A stretch of DNA of 64,000 nt from Lachnospiraceae bacterium. Lineage in GTDB: Bacteria > Bacillota > Clostridia > Lachnospirales > Lachnospiraceae. Shown here one piece after another: positions 9,812 through 18,464 of this stretch. The position numbers and the translations under genes are program-made. Under the pieces are notes generated by a model that had not been told where the DNA came from, searched no databases, and saw only the letters and a program-made list of their open reading frames with translations. The DNA lies in contig JAFZUY010000047.1 of the NCBI GenBank assembly GCA_017618075.1, positions 51,277-115,276 on the forward strand. The letters are read 5' to 3'. Position 1 is the first letter of the stretch; each line of letters opens with the position of its first letter.

Positions 9812-10020
9812 CTGTTTTTTGGCTTTAATATAGAATTTTTTAGCTGTGACCACATGATGCACGAGCGGGTAATTTTTGTCGCCGGTGCTTAATGAGACGA
9901 GCACAATTGTGCGAAGTCGAATTTAGCATCCGCTGCGTACAAAAGATTAGCGAGAGCGTGCCCGCGGTGTATTATGTGGTCGCAGCTCATTTTTATGTAA
10001 AAAACTAAGCCAAAAAACAG
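9812..10020 (+). ncRNA. Long imperfect inverted repeat, probable structured RNA or small repeat element
   Basis: The ends are a perfect 14-nt inverted repeat (CTGTTTTTTGGCTT at 9812-9825, complement at 10007-10020). An inner pair of about 21 nt follows (9842-9862 with 9967-9987). Its three non-identical positions are all G-U pairs if the + strand is transcribed, and A-C mismatches if the - strand is. A third block, GCGGG against CCCGC, closes the core. The core is GC-rich and contains the 12-nt palindrome GCACAATTGTGC (9901-9912). It could be a small non-coding RNA, a long leader of the mre operon, or a MITE-like repeat; no Rfam family is recognised. Confidence 0.55.
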
Positions 10021-10047
10021 TCGCAATAGTGCATTATTGATAAAATG

Positions 10048-10056
10048 TGGTATAAT
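10048..10056 (+). promoter_or_regulatory. Extended -10 promoter for the mre operon
   Basis: TGGTATAAT is a perfect -10 hexamer (10051-10056) preceded by the TGn extension. No good -35 lies 16-18 bp upstream; the nearer TTGATA at 10037-10042 is too close. It sits 44 bp before the mreB start and just beyond the inverted-repeat element, so it would drive mreB independently of the upstream genes. Confidence 0.6.
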
Positions 10057-10099
10057 AGTAAACTGTATTATTATGTGAAGAAGAAATTGGAGAATTACT

Positions 10100-11098
10100 T
10101 TGGCTAACAATGCTTTCGGTATCGATTTGGGTACCAGTAAAATTTGTATTTATAATCATGAGAAAAAGCGCGTATTTGTTGAGCGCAATATGATTGCAAT
10201 TGAAAATAAAAAGAATGTTATTGCTTATGGCGATTCGGCTTATGAAATGTTTGAAAAAGCACCCGATAATATTGTGGTATCAATGCCTCTTAATAATGGT
10301 GTTATTTCCGATATCAACAATATGCAGGATCTTTTAAGACTTTTTATTTCGGAGATTACAAAAGGCAATTACAAAAATTCCGACTATGTAATGTCTATTC
10401 CTCACGATGTTACAGATGTTGAAAGAAGAGCTTTCGGTGAGCTGATTGAAGATTCTTCGATGAAGGCTCACAGTGTATCGGTTGTAGAAAAATCCATCGC
10501 CTGTGCCATAGGACTTAATATTGATGTTAAAAGCTCTCAGGGCGTAATGATTGTCGATGTAGGTTACAATACCACGGAGATTTCAATTCTTTCATTCGGC
10601 GGTATCGTAAAGTCCAAACTTGTCAAAATCGGCGGAAATAAATTCGACGATATCATAAAAGCAACTGTCAGAAAGGAATACAACCTTCATATCGGCTCAA
10701 AGTCGGCAGAAGCATTAAAAATGCAGATTTCAGAGCTTAAAAGAAGCGGAGAGAAGGGTGTTGTTTACGGAAGAAACGTAGCCAGCGGACTTCCTGTTGA
10801 ATGTATGGTCGATCCGGTTGTGCTTGAGAACTGCTTAAGAGAAAGCTTTTTACAGATAACCGATAATGTAAAAGAACTACTTGAAAGTACTCCTCCCGAA
10901 ATCGGTGCAAATATTTACAAGCAGGGTATTTATATTACAGGCGGCGGAAGCCTTGTAAGTAATCTCTGCCAGAATGTTGCAAACGGCACAGGCCTTAAAG
11001 TAAACACTTCAGACAGTGCGGAAAACAGTGTAATTTTCGGACTTGCCGAGATTATCAGAAACAATAAGAAGTATAAGAATTTAACTTTTGAAGTATAA
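10100..11098 (+). CDS. mreB: Rod shape-determining protein MreB
   Basis: Actin-like ATPase that forms membrane-bound filaments and guides lateral wall synthesis. The N-terminal phosphate-1 loop reads GIDLGTSKICIYN (residues 7-19), phosphate-2 is VDVGYNTTEI near 155, and the adenosine motif is ITGGGSLV near 275. Length, 332 residues, is normal. The start is TTG, chosen because GGAG lies 7 nt upstream and the protein then begins MANNAFGIDLG as the family does. The stop overlaps the mreC ATG by one base, and mreC, mreD, PBP2 and rodA follow, the elongasome operon. Confidence 0.95.
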   Translation: MANNAFGIDLGTSKICIYNHEKKRVFVERNMIAIENKKNVIAYGDSAYEMFEKAPDNIVVSMPLNNGVISDINNMQDLLRLFISEITKGNYKNSDYVMSIPHDVTDVERRAFGELIEDSSMKAHSVSVVEKSIACAIGLNIDVKSSQGVMIVDVGYNTTEISILSFGGIVKSKLVKIGGNKFDDIIKATVRKEYNLHIGSKSAEALKMQISELKRSGEKGVVYGRNVASGLPVECMVDPVVLENCLRESFLQITDNVKELLESTPPEIGANIYKQGIYITGGGSLVSNLCQNVANGTGLKVNTSDSAENSVIFGLAEIIRNNKKYKNLTFEV

Positions 11099-11964
11099 TG
11101 AGCCCTTTAGTCAGAAAACCTCAGGAAAAATATAAACTGCCTACCAAATACTGGTTGCTGATTCTTTCAGCAATCTGTGTTGTTTTGATGCTTTTTACCT
11201 TCGTTTTTGACATTCCCCTAAAGCCTTTAAACGAAGTTGTATCCGTAACTGTTGTTCCTCTTCAGAAGGGCATCAGTATTGTGGGCGAGAATCTGTATTC
11301 CAGAAAAGAAATGGTTAAGCAGATGAATGAACTCGTTGACCAGAACAACAAACTGATGAAGCAGGTTAATGACCTTACAATGGAAAATGATATCCTTATG
11401 CAGGATAAGATTGAGCTTAATTCATTAAGAGCATTATATCAGCTCGATCAGACATATTCGGATTATCCCAAAACCGGTGCCAGAGTTATCTCGGGTTCTA
11501 CAGGTAACTGGTTTTCTACTTTTATAATCGATAAAGGTTCCAATGACGGAATGAAAGTCGGTATGAATGTTTTGGCAGGCGGCGGACTGGTAGGACGAAT
11601 CACCGAGGTCGGTGCAAACTGGTCCAGAGTTTTAAGTATTATAGACGATACAAGTAATGTTTCATGCATGGTTTTAACGACTAACGATCATTTAATGGTT
11701 TCAGGCAGCCTTTCAACCATGGAGAACGGATATATTACTTTTAACCAGCTTTCTGAAAACGCAAAAGGCGTGGAAGTCGGGGATAAAATAGTTACAAGCA
11801 ATATTTCAGATGTATATTTACCCGGAATTCAGGTTGGCATCATTTCCTATATGGAAAAAGATTCCAATCACTTATCCGTTTCGGGATATATTACCCCGAG
11901 CGTTAACTTTGAGCATATCAGTGAAGTGTTGGTAATTACCAAACTTAAGACCGAACTCGAATAA
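11098..11964 (+). CDS. mreC: Rod shape-determining protein MreC
   Basis: Bitopic elongasome protein linking MreB to the PBP2-RodA synthase outside the membrane. One membrane segment at about residues 18-40 (YWLLILSAICVVLMLF) is followed by a coiled coil (about 70-105) and the two beta-barrel domains, with the family pattern VISGSTGNWFSTFIIDKGSNDG at 125-150 in separate segments. Length 288 residues is typical. The start codon overlaps the mreB stop; mreD follows after 8 bp. Confidence 0.94.
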   Translation: MSPLVRKPQEKYKLPTKYWLLILSAICVVLMLFTFVFDIPLKPLNEVVSVTVVPLQKGISIVGENLYSRKEMVKQMNELVDQNNKLMKQVNDLTMENDILMQDKIELNSLRALYQLDQTYSDYPKTGARVISGSTGNWFSTFIIDKGSNDGMKVGMNVLAGGGLVGRITEVGANWSRVLSIIDDTSNVSCMVLTTNDHLMVSGSLSTMENGYITFNQLSENAKGVEVGDKIVTSNISDVYLPGIQVGIISYMEKDSNHLSVSGYITPSVNFEHISEVLVITKLKTELE

Positions 11965-11972
11965 GGAATGTA

Positions 11973-12482
11973 ATGAAAAGATTTTTCATAGATGTAGCTT
12001 TAATACTTGTCTTTTTCGTATTGCAGACGACGGTCTTTCCCATGTTAAAAATATCAAGCATTATTCCGAATATACTGATTATTTTAGTATCATGTTCGGG
12101 CTTTATGCAGGGTGACAGGGAAGGAATGTTTGTCGGTTTTGCATGCGGTCTTTTGCTGGATGTCTGTTCCTTTGATATTTTCGGCTTTTACACAATACTT
12201 TATATGTTAATAGGTTATTTAAACGGTTTGCTTCACAATTTCTTTTACTTAAAAGATTTTAAATTACCGGCAATTATGATTATCAGCAGCGACCTTGTAT
12301 GCTGTTTTGTTACATATTTCTTCCTGTTTTTGTTAAGAAGCAGGTTTGAATTCGGATTTTATTTTTTAAATATCATTTTACCCGAAGTAGTTTATACACT
12401 TTTGGTTGCGGTTATAATTTATCCTTTGCTCTGGGTAATTGAAGCGTACGTATTTAAAAAGAAAAACGCGGAGAGTTCATAA
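11973..12482 (+). CDS. mreD: Rod shape-determining protein MreD
   Basis: A 169-residue, strongly hydrophobic protein with about five membrane segments, as in MreD. Recognisable features are the PNILIILV segment near residue 30, GFACGLLLDVCSFDIFGFY at about 58-76 and the position between mreC and the PBP2 gene. MreD is an integral membrane member of the elongasome; its biochemical role is not settled. Its TAA is directly followed by the PBP2 ATG. Confidence 0.92.
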   Translation: MKRFFIDVALILVFFVLQTTVFPMLKISSIIPNILIILVSCSGFMQGDREGMFVGFACGLLLDVCSFDIFGFYTILYMLIGYLNGLLHNFFYLKDFKLPAIMIISSDLVCCFVTYFFLFLLRSRFEFGFYFLNIILPEVVYTLLVAVIIYPLLWVIEAYVFKKKNAESS

Positions 12483-15356
12483 ATGTTTGAACGTTTCAAA
12501 GAAGAATTAAAGAGTTTTTTAAAATCGCGTCTTCTTTTGCCGATTTGCCTGTTTTTGGCTATCGGTGTTGTTCTTGTTGTCAGAATTTTCAACCTTCAGA
12601 TCATAAAAGGTGAAGAATACGTTAATAACTACGAACTTAAAATCATCCGTGAAAAATCCATAGACGGTATCAGAGGTAATATTTATGACCGTAACGGATA
12701 TCTTCTTGCTTATAATGTCTTATCCTATGATGTTAACTTTGAGGACGTTATTGAATCCGGAAAAAGCAAGAATATGCAGCTTAATAATACCATTTATGAG
12801 GTATATAAAATATTAAGCAAAAACGGCGATGATTTTAATATGGATTTTAAGATTTACGTAAACGAAGATGATGAATATGCATTCAGCGTCGAAGGTACGC
12901 AGCTTTTAAGATTTTTAGCCGACATATACGGTCATGCCAAAACACAGGATTTAACATATCAGGAAAAAAATTCGACACCCGAAGATGTTATCAATTATTT
13001 CTGTGCCAGAAAAAAATATGCTATAGGTTATTATGAAAATCCTAATGATAAAGAATCGTTTGTTGTTGGCGGCGGATATACAAAAGAAGAGATTGTAAGA
13101 ATCGTCTCTGTTCGTTATGCTCTTTCGTTAACCGGTTATCAGAAATACATGGGAACCACGATTGCAAAGGATATTTCGGAAAAATCCGTTGCAAGTATTT
13201 TAGAGCACGAAGATACACTTCCCGGAGTAACCGTTAACCAGAATTCAGTCAGAAAATATAACGATCCTTTCTATTTTTCTCAGATTATCGGTTATACAGG
13301 TATGATTTCTCAGGAAGAATTTGACCTGTATTCTCAGGAAGAAAACAGCGATTATACTTTAAACGATTATGTGGGAAAAACGGGCATCGAATATTCGCAG
13401 GAAGCCTATTTAAAGGGTGTTAAAGGCAAAGAGACAGTTTATGTAGACGTTCTCGGCAAAGTGCTTGATTCCACCAAAACCAAAGAAGAGAAGACCGGTA
13501 ACGATATATATCTGACAATAGACAGAGATCTTCAGATTGCTATTTATGACCTGTTAGAGCAGCGTATTGCAGGTATTCTTGTATCTAAAATCGACAACAT
13601 AAAAGAATTTACAATGACTGAAAATACCAAGCAGGCGGATATTAAAATTCCTATCGATGATGTGTATTTTCAGCTTATCAACAACAATATTATTGATTTG
13701 AATCATATTTCAAAACCCTATGCGTCTGAGACAGAAAGAGAAGTATACGATGCATTTGTCGCAAGACAGGATTCGGTTTTCGAAGAAATAAGAAACGAGC
13801 TTTATGAGGAAAAGCCTAAGGCTTATAAGGATTTACCCAAGGAATATCAGATTTATCAGAGTTACATAGTAAACTATCTGATGTCCGATAATGTAAAAAT
13901 CCTCGACAAAGATTTAATCGATACCGAAGATGAAATGTATATTGCCTGGACCACGGACGAAACGATTTCTCTTAAGGATTACCTTACATACTGCATTAAT
14001 ATGAACTGGATAAATGTCAATAATCTTAACATGAGTACAAAGTATTCCGATACTCAGGAGATTTATGACAAGATAGTTGATGTTACGCTTGAAAAGCTTA
14101 GAAACAACAAAGAGTTTTCCAAGAAAATATATAAATATATGATTGCAGGCAATTATATTTCCGGCAAACAGCTCTGTATCATTCTTTACGATCAAAACTT
14201 AATTGATGTTCCGGGCGATAAAATTGCCGCACTTAAGCAGGGAAGAATTTCGTCATATGTATTTATGACAGACCTCATAAAAGAATTAAAAATAACTCCC
14301 GCACAGCTTGCACTGGAGCCTTGTTCGGGTTCGTGCGTCGTAACGGATGTAAATACAGGCGATGTTCTGGCACTTGTTTCATATCCTTCGTATGATAACA
14401 ACAGACTTGCCAATTCGGATAATAATTATCTTGCGGCTTTAAATAACGATTATTCCAGACCTCTATGGAATTATGCCACACAGTACAGAAGTGCTCCCGG
14501 TTCTACCTTTAAACTGGTTTCTTCGGTTGCGGGCCTTGAAGAAGGTGTGATCGATATGAGTTCTACCATCCAGTGTAAAGGTTATTTTGACAAATTAACC
14601 GGTGTTGTGCATAAATGCTGGATTTCTCCCGGAGCTCACGGAAATCTTAATGTAGAAGGCGGTATCGCAAATTCATGTAACTGTTTCTTTTATGAGGTTG
14701 GTTACAGACTTGCCAACGATAACGGAACATATAATTCCAGACTCGGTATAGAAAGAATGGCTGTATATGCAGATATGTTCGGTTTATCGGAAAAATCGGG
14801 CGTTGAAATAGCGGAATCCGAGCCGAATGTATCCGACGATCTCCCGGTTCCTTCCATGATCGGTCAGGGTACTCATGCATATACAACAGTAGGATTGTCA
14901 AGATATGTAACCGCAATTGCCAACAAAGGAACGGTTTACAATTATACTCTGATTGATAAAATTTATGATTCAAACGGTGAACTTTATCTCGACAATTCCG
15001 CAGAGGTCAGAAACTACATTACTCTTGATCAGTCTGTATGGAATATGCTTCAGAGAGGTATGAGAGAAGTTGTAGAACATAAAGCTTATTTTGACTACGA
15101 TCTTGAGGTTGCGGGTAAAACAGGTACCGCACAGGAAGCATGGAATGAAGCCTGCCACGCTTTGTTTATATCGTTTGCTCCTTATTCAAACCCCGAGATT
15201 TCTGTTACCGTAAGAATTATGAACGGTTATGATTCAAACAATGCAGCTCAGGTTGCAAAAGACGTATACGCTTATTATTACGGCATTTACGATCAGGATG
15301 AACTTTTAAACGGACAGGCTAACACACCTATAAACAACGGTCAGGCCGGAGATTAA
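12483..15356 (+). CDS. mrdA: Penicillin-binding protein 2 (elongation transpeptidase), with a large insertion
   Basis: Class B penicillin-binding protein that cross-links peptidoglycan with RodA. An N-terminal membrane anchor (about 18-38) precedes the dimerisation domain (RGNIYDRNGYLLAYN). The transpeptidase motifs are SxxK at S674-K677 (GSTFK), SxN at S731-C-N733 and KTG at K879-G881. It is 957 residues, against roughly 600-720 in most bacteria. The extra sequence, about residues 365-610, lies between the helix LQIAIYDLLEQR and the strand VVTDVNTGDVLAL that normally follow one another. The insert is helical-looking and polar. The active-site motifs are intact, so it should be functional. 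Adjacent rodA supports the assignment. Confidence 0.93.
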   Translation: MFERFKEELKSFLKSRLLLPICLFLAIGVVLVVRIFNLQIIKGEEYVNNYELKIIREKSIDGIRGNIYDRNGYLLAYNVLSYDVNFEDVIESGKSKNMQLNNTIYEVYKILSKNGDDFNMDFKIYVNEDDEYAFSVEGTQLLRFLADIYGHAKTQDLTYQEKNSTPEDVINYFCARKKYAIGYYENPNDKESFVVGGGYTKEEIVRIVSVRYALSLTGYQKYMGTTIAKDISEKSVASILEHEDTLPGVTVNQNSVRKYNDPFYFSQIIGYTGMISQEEFDLYSQEENSDYTLNDYVGKTGIEYSQEAYLKGVKGKETVYVDVLGKVLDSTKTKEEKTGNDIYLTIDRDLQIAIYDLLEQRIAGILVSKIDNIKEFTMTENTKQADIKIPIDDVYFQLINNNIIDLNHISKPYASETEREVYDAFVARQDSVFEEIRNELYEEKPKAYKDLPKEYQIYQSYIVNYLMSDNVKILDKDLIDTEDEMYIAWTTDETISLKDYLTYCINMNWINVNNLNMSTKYSDTQEIYDKIVDVTLEKLRNNKEFSKKIYKYMIAGNYISGKQLCIILYDQNLIDVPGDKIAALKQGRISSYVFMTDLIKELKITPAQLALEPCSGSCVVTDVNTGDVLALVSYPSYDNNRLANSDNNYLAALNNDYSRPLWNYATQYRSAPGSTFKLVSSVAGLEEGVIDMSSTIQCKGYFDKLTGVVHKCWISPGAHGNLNVEGGIANSCNCFFYEVGYRLANDNGTYNSRLGIERMAVYADMFGLSEKSGVEIAESEPNVSDDLPVPSMIGQGTHAYTTVGLSRYVTAIANKGTVYNYTLIDKIYDSNGELYLDNSAEVRNYITLDQSVWNMLQRGMREVVEHKAYFDYDLEVAGKTGTAQEAWNEACHALFISFAPYSNPEISVTVRIMNGYDSNNAAQVAKDVYAYYYGIYDQDELLNGQANTPINNGQAGD

Positions 15357-15357
15357 T

Positions 15358-16506
15358 ATGTTTAAGAATTATAAGTTTAAAGACTATGATTTCAAGTTAA
15401 TATTGTATCTTTGCGTAATTACCGTACTGGGAATTCTGCTTGTTAATTCCGCTCAGCCCGAAAATACCAAAAAACAGCTGATGGGATTTATAGCGGGACT
15501 TGCCATAATGATTATTTTGTCTTTTATCGACTATCATATATGGCTGAAAATATGGCCGGTTTACTATTTTTTGATGATTGGACTGCTTGTTGCGGTGCTC
15601 GTAAAAGGTAATACTGCTCTTGGTGCAAAGAGATGGTTTACTCTTTTTGGTATCAGATTCCAGCCTTCCGAAGCGGCAAAAATTTTGTTGATTCTGTTTT
15701 TTGCACAGTTTATAATGAAGTTTAAGGAAAGAATCAATCAGTGGTATATGATTTTGATCATGGTTATACTGGTTGTACCTCCTTTAGCGCTTATATTTAA
15801 AGAGCCCGATTTATCTACTACAATTGTATTTGCTTTAATATTCTTAAGCATATTGTTCCTCGGTGAAATAAATTACCGCTACTTCATAGCATTGGCCGCG
15901 GTCGGAATTCCGGCATTTATTATTGTATTTCTTTTGCTGATACAGCCAAATTCAGTACTGGTAAAAAACAGTGAAAATGATAAAGGCCTTGTCGAAGGAT
16001 ATCAGCAGCTAAGAATATTGGCATGGCTTCATCCGGACGAATATGAACTCGAAGAAGCTTTCCAGCAGCAAAACTCGATTATGGCAATCGGTTCCGGCCA
16101 GTTAACCGGTAAGGGCTTAAACAATACAGGTGTTAATTCGGTTAAAAAGGGTAACTTTATTTCCGAACCTCAGACAGACTTTATCTTTACAATAGCAGGA
16201 GAGGAACTTGGATTTGTCGGCTCCGCGACAATTATCATTCTCTTAATGCTGATTACGATGGAATGCTTTATCGTGGCCTTTAAAGCTGCGGATTTGCCCG
16301 GCAGGATAATTGCCGGGGGGATGGGAGCTTTTATAGGTTTCCAAAGCACAATTAATATCTGCGTAACTACCGGACTTTTCCCGAATACGGGTATTCCGCT
16401 TCCTTTTGTAAGTTACGGCCTTACTTCTTTGCTTGTTATTTATGTGGGTATGGGATTTGTAATGAATGTCCGTCTTCAGAAGCAGAGAAAATTTAACAAC
16501 GACTAA
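15358..16506 (+). CDS. rodA: Peptidoglycan glycosyltransferase RodA (FtsW/RodA/SpoVE family)
   Basis: A multi-pass SEDS protein of 382 residues that polymerises lipid II together with the PBP2 encoded one base upstream. Family features are [20 protein letters not shown] (about 89-108), [11 protein letters not shown] near 154, the large extracellular loop containing YQQLRI, and the C-terminal [17 protein letters not shown]. About ten membrane segments are visible. The start follows the PBP2 stop by a single base, implying tight coupling. FtsW or SpoVE is possible from sequence alone; the mre/PBP2 context favours RodA. Confidence 0.93.
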   Translation: MFKNYKFKDYDFKLILYLCVITVLGILLVNSAQPENTKKQLMGFIAGLAIMIILSFIDYHIWLKIWPVYYFLMIGLLVAVLVKGNTALGAKRWFTLFGIRFQPSEAAKILLILFFAQFIMKFKERINQWYMILIMVILVVPPLALIFKEPDLSTTIVFALIFLSILFLGEINYRYFIALAAVGIPAFIIVFLLLIQPNSVLVKNSENDKGLVEGYQQLRILAWLHPDEYELEEAFQQQNSIMAIGSGQLTGKGLNNTGVNSVKKGNFISEPQTDFIFTIAGEELGFVGSATIIILLMLITMECFIVAFKAADLPGRIIAGGMGAFIGFQSTINICVTTGLFPNTGIPLPFVSYGLTSLLVIYVGMGFVMNVRLQKQRKFNND

Positions 16507-16538
16507 AAATATTAAGCAAAATATATGGGGTAAAAACT

Positions 16539-16934
16539 ATGAACATTGCACTCATTGCACATGATGCAAAAAAGAAACTGATGCAGAATTTTTGCATAGC
16601 ATATCGGGGGATACTTTGCAAAAATGAACTGTATGCTACCGGAACCACCGGAAGACTTATTGAAGAGGTAACAAACCTTAATGTACATAAGTTTCTGGCA
16701 GGACATCTCGGCGGTGAACAGCAGATCGGCGCACAGATTGAGCACAATCAGATTGACCTTGTTATTTTCTTAAGAGATCCTCTAACGCCCAAATCACATG
16801 AGCCTGATCTAAACAATGTTATACATCTTTGTGATGTACACAATATTCCTTTGGCCACTAATTTAGCCAGCGCGGAACTTCTTATCAAATCACTTGACAG
16901 AGGAGATTTAGAGTGGCGTGAAATGTATAAATAA
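16539..16934 (+). CDS. mgsA: Methylglyoxal synthase
   Basis: Converts dihydroxyacetone phosphate to methylglyoxal and phosphate, a bypass of lower glycolysis used under sugar-phosphate stress. The 131-residue protein shows [10 protein letters not shown] at the start, the phosphate-binding [11 protein letters not shown] (about 37-47), [11 protein letters not shown] (about 61-71) and the catalytic [14 protein letters not shown] loop. Size and motifs fit the family exactly. It sits at the end of the mre-PBP2-rodA run, an order I associate with Lachnospiraceae. Its 3' end overlaps the next gene by 17 bp. Confidence 0.95.
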   Translation: MNIALIAHDAKKKLMQNFCIAYRGILCKNELYATGTTGRLIEEVTNLNVHKFLAGHLGGEQQIGAQIEHNQIDLVIFLRDPLTPKSHEPDLNNVIHLCDVHNIPLATNLASAELLIKSLDRGDLEWREMYK

Positions 16935-17889
16935 ATATTCTTTATCTATATTAGCTGTTCTTATGTTGTCTTTTTTGTGTGCCTGCAAAAAGGACAACAT
17001 TCCTTATGCATTTGAAAGAAATTCGGCATCACCCACACTTGCCGTTTCAAATGCGAATACTCTTTATCTTGAATCGGATACTTTTGCAAAAGACTTGTGT
17101 ATTGACGACGGAAGCTACAAAACCGTGGTTTTGAATTCGTCATATGCTGCAGGTCTTTTTGATATTAACAACAAAACCGTTCTTTACGGTCAGAATATGT
17201 ACGAAGAACTCACTCCGGCCAGTATAACCAAACTTTTAACGGCTCTTGTTGTATTAAAGCATTATGATTTAACCAAAACACTTACTTTTACAGAAGAATG
17301 CGCCGTTAACGTGGCAGGTGCACAGAAGCTTGGACTTGAACCCGGGGATAAATTAACCGTGGAGCAGGCTTTAAATATTCTTCTTTTATTCTCTGCGAAT
17401 GATGTTGCAAATCTTTTGGCAGTTAACTGCGACGGCGGTTATGTAGAGTTTTTAAGACTGATGAAAGAAGAAGCCGAAGCTTTGGGTGCGACACATACGA
17501 ATTTTGTAAATCCTCACGGCCTTACCGAAGAAGGACATGCATCAACCGTTTACGACCTTTATCTTATATTAAATGAGCTTACGAAGAATGAGAAATTCTT
17601 AAAAATCGTCAACCAGAGCGGTTATGCTACTTCATATACCAAGGCGGACGGCACAATTAAGACAATTGAACTTAATTCTACGAATCTTTATCTTAATCAG
17701 TCCAGGGAAGTTCCGGAGGGATTTACGGTTATAGGCGGCAAGACGGGAACCACTGATGCGGCCGGCAAATGCCTTATTCTTTATTTTAAGGATTCTGAGG
17801 AAAATCCCTATATTGCGTGCATTTTAAAGTCCGAAGATTACGATACTTTATATGCCGATATGGATACCCTTATTTCAAGTGCGAAATAA
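16918..17889 (+). CDS. D-alanyl-D-alanine carboxypeptidase (DacA/peptidase S11 family), probable lipoprotein
   Basis: A low-molecular-weight penicillin-binding protein that trims the terminal D-Ala of peptidoglycan. Motifs: SxxK at S102-K105 (TPASITKL), SxN at S159-A-N161, KTG at K275-G277 ([11 protein letters not shown]). The N-terminus is a lipoprotein-like signal with hydrophobic residues 8-20 and Cys23 in LCAC; the Cys at -2 makes the lipobox atypical. It lacks most of the usual C-terminal DacA domain, stopping about 45 residues after KTG. The start overlaps mgsA, so it belongs to the wall-synthesis operon. Confidence 0.9.
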   Translation: MKCINKYSLSILAVLMLSFLCACKKDNIPYAFERNSASPTLAVSNANTLYLESDTFAKDLCIDDGSYKTVVLNSSYAAGLFDINNKTVLYGQNMYEELTPASITKLLTALVVLKHYDLTKTLTFTEECAVNVAGAQKLGLEPGDKLTVEQALNILLLFSANDVANLLAVNCDGGYVEFLRLMKEEAEALGATHTNFVNPHGLTEEGHASTVYDLYLILNELTKNEKFLKIVNQSGYATSYTKADGTIKTIELNSTNLYLNQSREVPEGFTVIGGKTGTTDAAGKCLILYFKDSEENPYIACILKSEDYDTLYADMDTLISSAK

Positions 17890-17899
17890 GTTTATCTTC

Positions 17900-17951
17900 T
17901 TGTTTTTTGACGCGAAATCAACTATAATATTTACATGCACTAAACTATAAT
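17900..17951 (+). promoter_or_regulatory. Promoter with a duplicated -10 segment
   Basis: TTGTTT (17900-17905), 17 bp, TATAAT (17923-17928) makes a plausible sigma-A promoter. A 13-bp stretch AACTATAATATTT at 17920-17932 is repeated exactly at 17943-17955, giving a second TATAAT at 17946-17951. The GGAGG ribosome site of the next gene follows at 17961-17965. This separates the small P-loop gene from the wall operon. Confidence 0.55.
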
Positions 17952-17975
17952 ATTTCCAATCGGAGGTGTGTTACA

Positions 17976-18395
17976 ATGGTCAATTTAATAACAGGCAAGA
18001 ACGGAAAGGGCAAATCAAGATTTTTGCTCGAAAAAGTAAACTCTCAGGTAAAGGAGATTTTAGGAAACATCGTTTATCTCGATACTTCAACCAAGCATAT
18101 GTATGAGCTTAACAACAAGATCAGACTCATCAATGCTTCGGAATATGATATATCTTCAGGCGATATGTTCATAGGTTTTCTTCTCGGAATTATTTCCGGC
18201 GATCACGATATTCAGGAACTTTATTTCGACAATTTCTTAGCATTGTCGCATACTTCTATAAATGATTTGGAAACTATAATAAAGCAGCTCGATGAACTTA
18301 GCAAAAATTTCGGAATAGACATTTATGCAGCAATTTCCACTACTGACGGGGATATACCCGAATCACTTAAAGATAAAGTAATGGAAGCATTATAA
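17976..18395 (+). CDS. Small P-loop protein of unknown function
   Basis: A 139-residue protein I do not recognise. It opens MVNLITGKNGKGKSRFL, a glycine-rich P-loop-like motif at residues 7-15 ending in GKS, followed by an alternating beta/alpha pattern (IVYLDTS near 33, LYFDNFLAL near 80). This resembles the first part of an ABC- or SMC-type ATPase but lacks room for a complete one. A GGAGG site lies upstream and a hairpin lies downstream, so it appears to be its own transcription unit. It precedes a membrane protein, yggS and sepF, but no function can be inferred from that. Confidence 0.75.
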   Translation: MVNLITGKNGKGKSRFLLEKVNSQVKEILGNIVYLDTSTKHMYELNNKIRLINASEYDISSGDMFIGFLLGIISGDHDIQELYFDNFLALSHTSINDLETIIKQLDELSKNFGIDIYAAISTTDGDIPESLKDKVMEAL

Positions 18396-18423
18396 AATAG
18401 ATAATAAATTTCAAGTTTATAAT

Positions 18424-18451
18424 AAAGCCTCGGTTTTTCCGGGGCTTTATA
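18424..18451 (+). terminator. Intrinsic-terminator-like hairpin
   Basis: AAAGCCTCGG (18424-18433), loop TTTTT, CCGGGGCTTT (18439-18448): a 10-bp stem with one G-U pair in RNA. The trailing T run is only three bases, so termination may be partial. It lies between the P-loop gene and the HlyD-like gene. Confidence 0.55.
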
Positions 18452-18464
18452 TACGAAAACAACA

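Larger units (their letters stand above)
9797..10099 (+). other. 303-bp intergenic region before mreB
   Basis: No supportable protein gene. It holds a 209-bp inverted-repeat element (9812-10020) and an extended -10 promoter (10048-10056) ahead of mreB. The middle of the element is clearly richer in G and C than the flanking AT-rich DNA. A weak open frame on the other strand shows no protein-like features. Confidence 0.85.

Noticed and set aside
10037-10056. TTGATA/TATAAT as a -35/-10 pair for mreB
   Set aside because: Only 8 bp separate them; the -10 is better explained as an extended -10 promoter.
9889-10110. 73-residue open frame on the - strand through the inverted-repeat element
   Set aside because: Crosses the mreB promoter and start, lacks a ribosome site and protein-like composition.
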